This document shows positions 27,126-34,980 of a stretch of DNA of 64,000 nt, one piece after another (the stretch's first letter is position 1; each line of letters opens with the position of its first letter). Location of the stretch: contig NZ_CP092427.2 in NCBI RefSeq assembly GCF_022374875.2, positions 124,001 through 188,000 of the forward strand. The letters are read 5' to 3'. The notes under the pieces are model-generated. The model did not search any database. It saw nothing but the letters and a program-made list of their open reading frames with translations, and was not told where the DNA came from. The position numbers and the translations under genes are program-made. This DNA is from Mycolicibacterium rufum (GTDB lineage: Bacteria; Actinomycetota; Actinomycetes; Mycobacteriales; Mycobacteriaceae).

Positions 27126-27691
27126 GAGGGCACCGTCCCGAGGATCCGCTCGTCGACGGCCATGCACAGCGCGTGGACGAGCAGCAGGTGCACCTCTTGG
27201 ACGGTCGCGGTCGACGGCGCCTCCACGCAGATCGCTTCCGTACAGGTGGCCGCAAGCGGGTTGGGCGCGGGCCCGGTCAGCGCCCAGGTGGTCATGCCGA
27301 TCTCGTGGGCGGCCTTGACGGCGGTCAGCACGTTGTGGCTGGTACCGCTCGTCGACAGCGCCACCAGCACGTCGTGGGGGCGGCCGTGCGCACGGACCCC
27401 GCGCGAGAAGATCTCGTCGCCGCCGTAGTCGTTGACCACCGCGGTCAGCGCCGAGGTGTCGGCGTGCAGCGCGATGGCCGACAGGGGTTGCCGTTCCTCT
27501 TTGAACCGGCCGACCAGTTCGGCGGTCAGATGCTGGGCCTCGGCGGCACTTCCGCCGTTGCCGCAGGCGAGCAACCGGCCGCCGCCGGTCAGCACGTCGG
27601 CAAGGTGCCCGCCCCAGCTGCGCACCTGACCGATGTGGCCGCTGGTGCGCCGCACGGCGCCGATCAGGTCGTCGAAATGCGTGGCGATCAT
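27122..27691 (-). CDS. gmhA: GmhA-like sedoheptulose-7-phosphate isomerase (SIS domain)
   Basis: A 189-residue SIS protein with the GmhA pattern: LLACGNGGSAAEAQHLTAEL (phosphate loop and the Glu/Gln/His metal and substrate residues), VALSTSGTSHNVLTAVKAA, and the C-terminal metal-binding VQEVHLLLVHALCMAVDE. GmhA isomerises sedoheptulose 7-phosphate to D-glycero-D-manno-heptose 7-phosphate, the first step of ADP-heptose synthesis. The family also contains DiaA, a non-enzymatic DnaA partner; the operon context with hldE argues for GmhA. AGGAGG precedes the ATG at 27691, and the stop and start codons overlap both neighbours by four bases. Confidence 0.9.
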   Translation of the reverse strand: MIATHFDDLIGAVRRTSGHIGQVRSWGGHLADVLTGGGRLLACGNGGSAAEAQHLTAELVGRFKEERQPLSAIALHADTSALTAVVNDYGGDEIFSRGVRAHGRPHDVLVALSTSGTSHNVLTAVKAAHEIGMTTWALTGPAPNPLAATCTEAICVEAPSTATVQEVHLLLVHALCMAVDERILGTVPS

Positions 27692-28716
27692 CGGGATCCT
27701 CCTCGGTGCGCGGTGCGGTGCACTGCCTCCAGCAGCGCGCTGTCGGTGATGTCGTCGAGGCACGTGTGGCGCTTCAGCGGGCACACCCGCGCCCGGGTCG
27801 CCCGGCACGGCGCGTGCTGATCCCCGAGCACGGTGACCGGCACGCCGTGGGGCGCCCACTGCGTCGCGGGCACCACCGGGGCGAACAGGGACACGATCGG
27901 GGTGCCGACGGCCGCCGCGAGATGCGCGGCGCCGGTGTTGGGCGCCACCACCACCCGGGCGGCGGCCAGCAGTGCGGCCAATTCGGCGAAGGTGGTCATG
28001 CCGCCCAGGTCGACGGCGTCGTTACCGGCGACCGAGGCAGTCAGCTCGCGTTCGTCGGGACCGCCGGTGACGACCACGCGGTGCCCGGCACCCACCAGCG
28101 CGGCCACCATGGTGCGGCTGCGGGCCGCACTCGGCCGCCGGGCAGGCACCGCCGCTCCGGGATGGAACACGACGAAGTCGTCGCCGCCGATCCGCTGCCG
28201 CGTCGCTGCGGGCAGCGGTGCGACGCCGGTGACCCGCAGCGCCGAGGTGTCGCCGTCGGGCAATCGGCAGCCGGCAGCCTCGGCCAGCGACAGCGCGCGC
28301 AGCGGCTCGGGGACGCCGTCGGGCACCTGGTGCCGCAGATCCAGCAGGCTGCCCGGGTAGTCGACGCTGATCGCGCCGACCCACCCGATGTCGGACATCC
28401 GGCACAGCAGCGCCAGCGGCAGCGGCGACTGGTGGAATGAGGTGAAGAGGTAGGCGCGCTCGGGTGCGGTGTCGCGCAGCCGTTTGATCAGGTCGTCGGC
28501 GTGGGCGGCGGTGAGTTCGGGTGAGTCGAAATCGACCCAGGGCGCCTGCCATTCGATGATCTCGTCGACGCCGGGCAGGAGTTCGGCGGCTGCCCGGCCG
28601 CGGGGTCCGGCCAGCATGACGACACGATCGTGGCGCTGCGCGACCGCCCGGATGGCCGGGCCGGTGATGAGGACGTCGCCGGCGCTGTCGAGGCGGGCGA
28701 CCAGAGCGGTGCTCAT
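27688..28716 (-). CDS. glycosyltransferase family 9 (heptosyltransferase-like), copy 2
   Basis: The 342-residue product is a GT9 protein: LVARLDSAGDVLITGPAIRA at the N-terminus, FVVFHPGAAVPARRPS in the middle, and VVVAPNTGAAHLAAAVGTPI followed by VSLFAPVVPATQW near the C-terminus. A Cys-rich end (CRATRARVCPLKRHTC) is conserved in several heptosyltransferase-like subgroups. It differs enough from the second GT9 enzyme in the cluster (24058) to suggest a different acceptor. Both probably work on the cytoplasmic side of the membrane. Start and stop codons overlap the neighbouring genes by four bases, so it is translated in a chain with gmhA. Confidence 0.85.
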   Translation of the reverse strand: MSTALVARLDSAGDVLITGPAIRAVAQRHDRVVMLAGPRGRAAAELLPGVDEIIEWQAPWVDFDSPELTAAHADDLIKRLRDTAPERAYLFTSFHQSPLPLALLCRMSDIGWVGAISVDYPGSLLDLRHQVPDGVPEPLRALSLAEAAGCRLPDGDTSALRVTGVAPLPAATRQRIGGDDFVVFHPGAAVPARRPSAARSRTMVAALVGAGHRVVVTGGPDERELTASVAGNDAVDLGGMTTFAELAALLAAARVVVAPNTGAAHLAAAVGTPIVSLFAPVVPATQWAPHGVPVTVLGDQHAPCRATRARVCPLKRHTCLDDITDSALLEAVHRTAHRGGSR

Positions 28717-30203
28717 GTCCGCAACACCATGTCGACGGCTGCGGTCAGCGTGGGCGCGACGTCGGCGCACGGGTGCGAGCGGGCCGCCGAGATCTCCTCG
28801 ACCCTGGTGCGGTCGGTGGGCACCAGGATGGCCCGACCGCCCGCGGTCAGCGCGGCCTGCACGTCGCCGCCGGTGTCACCGATGAGCACGCAGCGCTGCG
28901 GCGGAACGCCGAGCGCCGCCGCAGCGGCCAGCACCATGCCGGGCGCCGGCTTGCGGCACGCGCAGCCGTCGTCCTCGGCGTGCAGGCACACCTGCCAGCT
29001 GTCGAACGTGCCGAGCTGACCCACCACCTCGGCGTTCACCTCGCCCAGTTGTTCGGGGGTGATCAGCCCGCGAGCCACCCCGGACTGGTTGGTCACCACC
29101 GCCAGCAACAGTCCGCGGTCCCGTAGCCGATCCAGCGCGCGCCGTGCCCCGGGCATGGGCACCACGCCGCGCGGGTCGTTGAGGTAGGGGCCGTCCTCGA
29201 TCAGCGTGTCGTCGCGGTCGAGCAGCACCGCCAGCGGCGGATCGGTCTCGGCGTGGCGGTGCTGCCACTCCCCGGCGACCCGGTGCGCCACCGCCAGCGG
29301 CGGAATCAGCATGCTGCTCACAATGATTCGACCGAGCTCGGCGGCGGTCCGCGAACCGCCGCGGTAACGGCGGAGGGTGAACTCGGCGGTCAGTGCCGCC
29401 CACGCCACGGCGGCGACCGCGGCCACCCGGTGCCGACGCGTCGCCAGCGCGAGCAGGCTGCCGACGGCCGCCGCCGTGGTGGCGGTGTGCGCGGGCAGTC
29501 GGCCGTCGCCCTCGCCGATGCGCGCCCGCCAGTCGGGGCCGAATTTGCGCCGCATCAGCGCGTTGTCGCGGTTGCCGGCCTGTACGCGCAGCGAGGTCCG
29601 CCAGGTCGCCGGGGCGACCGGGTGCTCGCAGCGCCGGTCGCCGACGGCGATGGTGTGGCCGGCGGTGGTGATCCGCAGGGCGATGTCGGAGTCCTCGCGG
29701 TACGCGCGCGGGAAGCGGGCGTCGAAACCGCCGACCTCGACCAGCACGTCGCCCCGGTAGGCCATGTCCGCGGTGATCCACCGGGCGGTGGCCAGTCGCA
29801 GCGTGCGCTGCTCGTCGTCGGTCGGCCTGCCGGCGCCCTCGCGCGGCACGTCCAGGCGGCCCTGCGACCCCGCGACGCCCGCTGCATCGGCGGCTGCGAG
29901 ATCGGCCGCCAGCACCGAAAGCCAGGTGGCCGTGGGCAGTACGTCGTCGTCGAGGAAGCACACCCACCGGGTGTCGGCGGCGCGCCATCCGACGTTGCGG
30001 GCCGCAGCAGGGCCGCGCCCGCCACTCTCGAGGACCTTGACCGGCAGGTCGCCATTCAGCGTCAGCGCCTGCGGCGCCGGACGGTCGTCGACCACGATCA
30101 CCTGCGCGGGTCGGGGTCCCTCACCCCGGTCCAGCGCGGTCAGCAACCGCTGCAGCGATTCCCGCCCGATGGTCGGGATCACGATGGTCGCATCGAGGGT
30201 CAT
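28713..30203 (-). CDS. fusion of GT2 glycosyltransferase and GmhB-type HAD phosphatase
   Basis: This 496-residue protein joins two enzymes. Residues 1-290 are a GT2 glycosyltransferase (ATIVIPTIGRESLQRLLTAL, ARNVGWRAADTRWVCFLDDD with the DxD-type metal site). Around residues 250-300 lie one or two hydrophobic helices. Residues 305-495 are a GmhB-like HAD phosphatase: VLLDRDDTLIEDGPYLNDP (nucleophile Asp in DRD), TNQSGVARG, the zinc-loop Cys set CLHAEDDGCACRKP and IGDTGGD. GmhB removes the 7-phosphate from heptose 1,7-bisphosphate between the two HldE steps. The fusion is unusual. ATGA overlaps exist at both ends. A frameshift artefact is unlikely because both domains share one clean frame. 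Confidence 0.87.
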   Translation of the reverse strand: MTLDATIVIPTIGRESLQRLLTALDRGEGPRPAQVIVVDDRPAPQALTLNGDLPVKVLESGGRGPAAARNVGWRAADTRWVCFLDDDVLPTATWLSVLAADLAAADAAGVAGSQGRLDVPREGAGRPTDDEQRTLRLATARWITADMAYRGDVLVEVGGFDARFPRAYREDSDIALRITTAGHTIAVGDRRCEHPVAPATWRTSLRVQAGNRDNALMRRKFGPDWRARIGEGDGRLPAHTATTAAAVGSLLALATRRHRVAAVAAVAWAALTAEFTLRRYRGGSRTAAELGRIIVSSMLIPPLAVAHRVAGEWQHRHAETDPPLAVLLDRDDTLIEDGPYLNDPRGVVPMPGARRALDRLRDRGLLLAVVTNQSGVARGLITPEQLGEVNAEVVGQLGTFDSWQVCLHAEDDGCACRKPAPGMVLAAAAALGVPPQRCVLIGDTGGDVQAALTAGGRAILVPTDRTRVEEISAARSHPCADVAPTLTAAVDMVLRT

Positions 30204-31858
30204 CGGTGCCGCCGGATCAGGAAGGGGCCGAGCACCAGGACGTCGATCGGAGCACTGCCGAAGCACTCCAGCGCGTCGACGGGGCTGTCGACCATCGGCC
30301 GGCCCGCGGTGTTGAAGCTGGTGTTGACGAGCACGGGCACCCCGGTGCGCGCGGCGAAGTGCCCGATGGTCGCGTGCAGCAGCGGCAGGCTCTCGTCGAC
30401 GGTCTGTACGCGTGCGGTGCCGTCGACGTGGGTGACCGCGGGGATCCGGTCCCGCCACGACGCGACGACGTCGTGGACGAACAGCATGTACGGGCTCGGC
30501 AGCGGTCCGCGGCCGAAGATCTCGGCGGCCCGCTCGGCCAGCACCATGGGCGCCACGGGCCGGAACTGCTCGCGGCCCTTGACGACGTTGAGCCGCTCGA
30601 GGTTCTCCAGCCGGCGCGGATCGGCCAGCAGCGACCGCCCGCCCAGCGCCCGGGGCCCGAACTCCGCACGGCCCTGAAACCAGCCGACCAGCTGATCGTC
30701 GGCGAGCACGTCGCCCACGGCCTGCGCGAGGTCGTCGGGGCGTTCGTAGCGCACCGCGGCGCGGTCGAGCACCGCCTGGATCTCGTCGTCGGTCCAGCCG
30801 CGGCCCAGCTGCGCCGAGGTCATCGGGGTGATCGGCTCCCCTTCGTCGGCCGCGACGGCCAGCGCGGCGCCCAGCGCGGTGCCGGAATCGCCGGCAGCCG
30901 GTTGCACCCAGATGTGGTCGAACCCGCTCTCGGCGTGGATGCGGGTGTTGGCCACGCAGTTGAGGGCGACGCCGCCGGCCAGACACAGGCTGTCGGTGTC
31001 CACCCGCTCCCGCAGCCAGGACACCAGGTCGAGCAGCACCTCCTCGACGACCTGCTGCACACTGCAGGCCAGGTCGGCATGCACCGGGTCGGGCCGCGCG
31101 AGCGCCGAGGCCTGCTCACCCGTGCCCGCGACACGCACGGGCGCGAAGTCGGTCCAGGTGATCGGCTCGGTGCGGAACCCGCCGTCGGGGCACGCGTACA
31201 CCCGCTCGCGCATCGCGTCGATGAATCGCGGGCTGCCGTAGGAGCCCATCGCCATCACCTTGTATTCGTCGCTGGACCGGGTGAAACCCAGGTGCTCGGT
31301 GAGGCTTTCGTAGAGCAGCCCGAGTGAGTGCGGGAGTTCCTGGGTGGCCAGCACGTCGAGCTTGTGGTCGCGGTACACCCCGGCGAGCATCGAGGTGCGC
31401 TCCCCTCGGCCGTCGACGACCAGGACGGCGCTGTCGGGATGGGGCGCCGCCAGCGCGGTGGACGCGGCGTGCGCGACGTGGTGACGGACGTGCCGCACGA
31501 CCGCCGGATCCAGGCCCGGCAGCGCCGTGGCCAGGAACCGGGGCGCCCGCTGCGCGTAGAGCGTGCGCAGGTACTCCCAGTCGCGGTCCAGGCCGTCGGT
31601 CTGGCCCGGGTCGTCGACCATCAGCGCCGGGTCGTAGGAATAGCCGACGGCGTCCAGATCGCCGGGCTCCAGACCCGCCTGCGCGAGGCACCACTTCGCG
31701 GCGGCGACGGGCAGTTCCCACGTGGAGAACGGCACCGCCTGCTTGCCGTGCTTGCGACGGGAGAACCGCTCCTCTTCGGCGGCGGCGACGATCTGTCCGT
31801 CGATCACCAGAGCGGCCGCGGGATCGTGGAAGACCGCGTTGATACCGAGGATGCGCAT
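30200..31858 (-). CDS. NodU/CmcH-family O-carbamoyltransferase
   Basis: A 552-residue protein of the carbamoyltransferase family. The N-terminal Kae1-like domain has ILGINAVFHDPAAALVIDG and VRHVRHHVAHAASTALAAP (metal-binding His pair). The C-terminal domain has WFQGRAEFGPRALGGRSLLA and PVLVNTSFNTAGRPMVDSP. Relatives (NodU, TobZ, CmcH, GdmN) transfer carbamoyl groups from carbamoyl phosphate, through an adenylate intermediate, to sugar or antibiotic hydroxyls. In this operon the substrate is likely a glycan or nucleotide sugar. The ATG is preceded by AAGGAGG. It overlaps the GT2-GmhB gene by four bases. Confidence 0.92.
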   Translation of the reverse strand: MRILGINAVFHDPAAALVIDGQIVAAAEEERFSRRKHGKQAVPFSTWELPVAAAKWCLAQAGLEPGDLDAVGYSYDPALMVDDPGQTDGLDRDWEYLRTLYAQRAPRFLATALPGLDPAVVRHVRHHVAHAASTALAAPHPDSAVLVVDGRGERTSMLAGVYRDHKLDVLATQELPHSLGLLYESLTEHLGFTRSSDEYKVMAMGSYGSPRFIDAMRERVYACPDGGFRTEPITWTDFAPVRVAGTGEQASALARPDPVHADLACSVQQVVEEVLLDLVSWLRERVDTDSLCLAGGVALNCVANTRIHAESGFDHIWVQPAAGDSGTALGAALAVAADEGEPITPMTSAQLGRGWTDDEIQAVLDRAAVRYERPDDLAQAVGDVLADDQLVGWFQGRAEFGPRALGGRSLLADPRRLENLERLNVVKGREQFRPVAPMVLAERAAEIFGRGPLPSPYMLFVHDVVASWRDRIPAVTHVDGTARVQTVDESLPLLHATIGHFAARTGVPVLVNTSFNTAGRPMVDSPVDALECFGSAPIDVLVLGPFLIRRHR

Positions 31859-31870
31859 CGTTCCTCCTTT

Positions 31871-32878
31871 TCAGGTGGCCTGGGCGGTCGGGACGTCGGC
31901 GGCCCGCAGGACCTCGCGGAACCAGTCGACGGTGGCGCTGAGCCCGTCGAGATGGCTGACGGTGGGCGCCCAGCCGAGGTGGTCGCGGGCCTCGCTGATG
32001 TCGGGGCACCGGCGCTGGGGGTCGTCGGTCACCGCGGGATGGTGTTCGATCGGCACGTCGGCGCCGGCGAGATCGCGGATGATCTCGGCGATCTCGCGCA
32101 CCGGCAGTTCCACCGGGTTGCCGATGTTGACCGGTCCGCTCACCCGGCTTCCCGCCATCGCGATCAGCCCGGCGACGGTGTCGTCGACATAGCACAGCGA
32201 CCGGGTCTGGGTACCGTCGCCGGCCACGGTGAGCGGCAGCCCGCCCAACGCCTGCCGGCAGAACGTGGGCACCGCCCTGCCGTCGTCGGGCCGCATACCG
32301 GGCCCGTAGGTGTTGAAGATCCGGGCCACGCCGATATCGGTGCCATGGTCGCGGTGGTAGGCGAACGCGAGCGCCTCGGCATAACGTTTCGCCTCGTCGT
32401 AGACGCTGCGGGGGCCGATGGGATTCACATTGCCCCAATAACTTTCGCGCTGCGGATGCTCCAGCGGGTCGCCGTACACCTCACTCGTGGAGGCCAGCAC
32501 CACCCGCGACCGGCACCGGTCGGCCAGATCCAACACGGTCGTCGTGCCCTGTGCCCCGGCGCGCAGCGTCGCCAACGGCAACCGGAGGTAGTCCGGCGGC
32601 GAAGCCGGCGAGGCCAGGTGGAAGATCACGTCGAAGTCGGTGTCGGCCCACGGCTGCGGGAGGGGCGCGGTGATGTCGTGCTCGACGAACTGCACGCCGC
32701 GCGGCAGGTCGGCGAATCGGGGGGCGCTGGTCGACAGGTTGTCGACACACACCACCTGGGTGCCCGCGGCGGCCAGCGTCGCACACAGGTGCCGGCCCAG
32801 GAAGCCCTCGCCTCCGGTGACCAGCGCGCGACCGAAGCGGGTTTGGGCACCCCCGGCCCGGGTAGCACCTTCGGCCAT
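31871..32878 (-). CDS. NAD-dependent epimerase/dehydratase, UDP-glucuronate decarboxylase-like
   Basis: The 335-residue product is an extended SDR: ALVTGGEGFLGRHLCATLAA at the start, FHLASPASPPDYLRLPLATL (a signature seen in UDP-glucuronate decarboxylases, UXS), STSEVYGDPLEHPQ, and the catalytic SVYDEAKRYAEAL (Y-x3-K). UXS converts UDP-glucuronate to UDP-xylose. A UDP-glucose dehydrogenase closes the same operon, so both steps from UDP-glucose to UDP-xylose are encoded together. Other dehydratase roles are possible. It is the first gene of the operon; its ATG shares the tetranucleotide CATG with the divergent GT2 gene. Confidence 0.85.
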   Translation of the reverse strand: MAEGATRAGGAQTRFGRALVTGGEGFLGRHLCATLAAAGTQVVCVDNLSTSAPRFADLPRGVQFVEHDITAPLPQPWADTDFDVIFHLASPASPPDYLRLPLATLRAGAQGTTTVLDLADRCRSRVVLASTSEVYGDPLEHPQRESYWGNVNPIGPRSVYDEAKRYAEALAFAYHRDHGTDIGVARIFNTYGPGMRPDDGRAVPTFCRQALGGLPLTVAGDGTQTRSLCYVDDTVAGLIAMAGSRVSGPVNIGNPVELPVREIAEIIRDLAGADVPIEHHPAVTDDPQRRCPDISEARDHLGWAPTVSHLDGLSATVDWFREVLRAADVPTAQAT

Positions 32879-33764
32879 GACATCTGAGCCGTGCGGGGCC
32901 CGCACGTCGTTCGTCGTCGCCAGCCGGAACCGCTCCGCCGAGTTGGCCACGGTGCTGCGTCTGCTGCTGGACACGACGAACTCTCCGATCATCCTGGTGG
33001 ACAACGCCTCCGACGACGACTCGGTGCAGATGGCGTGGCACATCGCCGAGGGCTCGGCGGGGCGGTTGACGGTCATCGAGGCCGAGGAGAACCTGGGCGC
33101 GGTCGGCCGCAACCTCGGTGTGGCCGCGGCGTCGACACCGTTCGTGGCGTTCTGCGACGACGACTCCTGGTGGGACCCGGACTCGATCGCCGCCGCAGAG
33201 TCGTTGTTCGACGCGTATCCCACACTCGCGGTGCTGGCCGCGCGGACGCTGGTGATGCCGGGCCGGCGCGAGGACCCCATCGTCGCCGACCTCGCGTCGA
33301 GTCCGCTCGGGAAGGATCCGGCGCTGCCGGGCCCGTCCATCCTGGGCTTCCTGGCGTGCTCGTCGATCGTTCGGGTGTCGGCATTCGAAGCGGTGGGCGG
33401 ATTTTCGCCGATCATCCACTTTCGCGGCGAGGAGACGCTGTTGGCCTGGGACCTCTCCGCGCACGGCTGGGACCTGTGTTTCTGCGAACGGCTCACGGCC
33501 TTCCACCAGCCTTCTGTCGAGCGGGGCACCACCTCGGCGCAGGACGCGCGCGCGATGCGCAACGCGGTGCTCACCACCTGGCTGCGACGGCCGCTGTGGC
33601 ACTGCGTGCGGTCGGGCGCGGCGTTCGCCCACGCCGCCGTCACCGATCGCGACCACGCTGCTGCGCTGGGCGAGGCGCTGCGCGCGCTGCCCGCGGTCCT
33701 CGCCGCGCGCCACCGGTTGCCCGCCGACACCGAGCGCTGCCTGCGTGTGCTCGAGAACTCCTGA
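32877..33764 (+). CDS. GT2-family glycosyltransferase
   Basis: This 295-residue protein is a GT-A glycosyltransferase: SFVVASRNRSAELATVLRLL, IILVDNASDDDSVQMA, NLGAVGRNLGVAAA and VAFCDDDSWWDPDS (DDD metal site). Later FSPIIHFRGEETLLAWDLSA resembles the galactosyl/rhamnosyl transferase branch. No transmembrane helix follows. It starts at ATG 32877, which overlaps the start codon of the divergent epimerase gene by two bases, so each promoter must lie inside the other gene. Its product probably joins the same glycan pathway. The 3' end is four bases from the convergent GT4 gene. Confidence 0.85.
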   Translation: MTSEPCGARTSFVVASRNRSAELATVLRLLLDTTNSPIILVDNASDDDSVQMAWHIAEGSAGRLTVIEAEENLGAVGRNLGVAAASTPFVAFCDDDSWWDPDSIAAAESLFDAYPTLAVLAARTLVMPGRREDPIVADLASSPLGKDPALPGPSILGFLACSSIVRVSAFEAVGGFSPIIHFRGEETLLAWDLSAHGWDLCFCERLTAFHQPSVERGTTSAQDARAMRNAVLTTWLRRPLWHCVRSGAAFAHAAVTDRDHAAALGEALRALPAVLAARHRLPADTERCLRVLENS

Positions 33765-33768
33765 GCCA

Positions 33769-34980
33769 TCACGAGACAGACCCCGCCATGAGGTCGTAGA
33801 CCGATGCCGTCTCCTCGGCGACGCGCTGCCACGAGTACCGCTGCTGGATGCGGGCCCGGCCTGCGCGGCCGAGCGCGGCGCGCATCGCGGCGTCGGCCAG
33901 GATCGGGTTGATGGCGTCGGCGCACCGCTGGGGATCGCGGGGCGGCACGAGACGCCCTGTCACCTCGTCGACGACCGTGTCGAGCATGCCGCCCACCGCG
34001 GACGCGACGACCGGGACTCCACAGGCCATCGCCTCGAGCGGGACGATGCCGAACGGCTCGTACCAGGGCGTGGCGGCGACGACGTCCGCCGAGCGCAACA
34101 GCATGGGCATCTCGTCGCGGGCGATGGCGCCGTACAGATGTACGCGGTCGGCGACACCGCACTGTGCCGCAACGGAATTGAGGCGTTGCGCCTCGGCGTC
34201 GGCGTCGAGTTCCGACTTGTCGGGTCCTCCGACGATCACGAGTTCGGCGGTGGGCATCTGCGGCATCGCGCGGATCACCGTCTCGAATCCCTTGCGTGGC
34301 ACCAGCCGGCCCACCGAGACGATGCGTTGGGGCTTGCCGTGCGTCGCGGCGGGCCCGACGTGACTGAACTCGGCCGGGTTGACCCCGCACGGCACGACCG
34401 ACATCCCGGCCTCCTCGCGCCCCAGCCTGCGCAGTTCGGCGACTTCGTCGGTGCACGTGGCGGCCACCCAGTCGACGCTGCGCGCGAGTTCGGTCTCCAA
34501 CCGGATCCGCTCGTCGGGGCTGGTGTCGTCACGGCCCTGGTGCCGGCGCTTGACGACGCCGAGCGCATGGAACGTCTGCACCACAGGAACACCGTGGCGC
34601 CGAGCTGCCCGCAGGGTGGCCAGCCCGGACATCCAGAAGTGCGCATGGGCGACGTCCGGGCGCCACTGAGTCCACTGCCTGGCCAGGTAGTCACCGAAGG
34701 CCGGCATGTACTGCAGGAGTTCGTCTTTCGGGAGTCGCTCCGGCGGGCCCGCCGGCACGTGCACCACCGTGTACCCGTGCTCGGTATCCACCCGGTCGAG
34801 GAGGTCCGTGTCGTCGCGGCGGGTGTACACCACCACCTCGTGTCCCTGCGCGGCCAGGGCCGCCGACAGTTCCGCGACGGCCACATTCTGGCCGCCCGCG
34901 TCGACGCCACCGAGCAGCGCCAGCGGGCTGGCGTGTTCGGACACCATCGCGATCCTGCGTCGCGGACTCTGCGTGGTCAT
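33769..34980 (-). CDS. GT4-family glycosyltransferase
   Basis: A 403-residue GT-B retaining glycosyltransferase. The N-terminus has ALLGGVDAGGQNVAVAELSA, similar to sucrose-phosphate synthase/MshA-like enzymes; the C-terminal half has VSVGRLVPRKGFETVIRAM, VIVGGPDKSELDADAEAQRL and the E-x7-E motif in YEPFGIVPLEAMACGVPVVA. The donor is likely a UDP- or GDP-sugar. The ATG at 34980 overlaps the stop of the upstream GT gene (ATGA), so these two are co-translated. The final product is unknown. Confidence 0.88.
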   Translation of the reverse strand: MTTQSPRRRIAMVSEHASPLALLGGVDAGGQNVAVAELSAALAAQGHEVVVYTRRDDTDLLDRVDTEHGYTVVHVPAGPPERLPKDELLQYMPAFGDYLARQWTQWRPDVAHAHFWMSGLATLRAARRHGVPVVQTFHALGVVKRRHQGRDDTSPDERIRLETELARSVDWVAATCTDEVAELRRLGREEAGMSVVPCGVNPAEFSHVGPAATHGKPQRIVSVGRLVPRKGFETVIRAMPQMPTAELVIVGGPDKSELDADAEAQRLNSVAAQCGVADRVHLYGAIARDEMPMLLRSADVVAATPWYEPFGIVPLEAMACGVPVVASAVGGMLDTVVDEVTGRLVPPRDPQRCADAINPILADAAMRAALGRAGRARIQQRYSWQRVAEETASVYDLMAGSVS

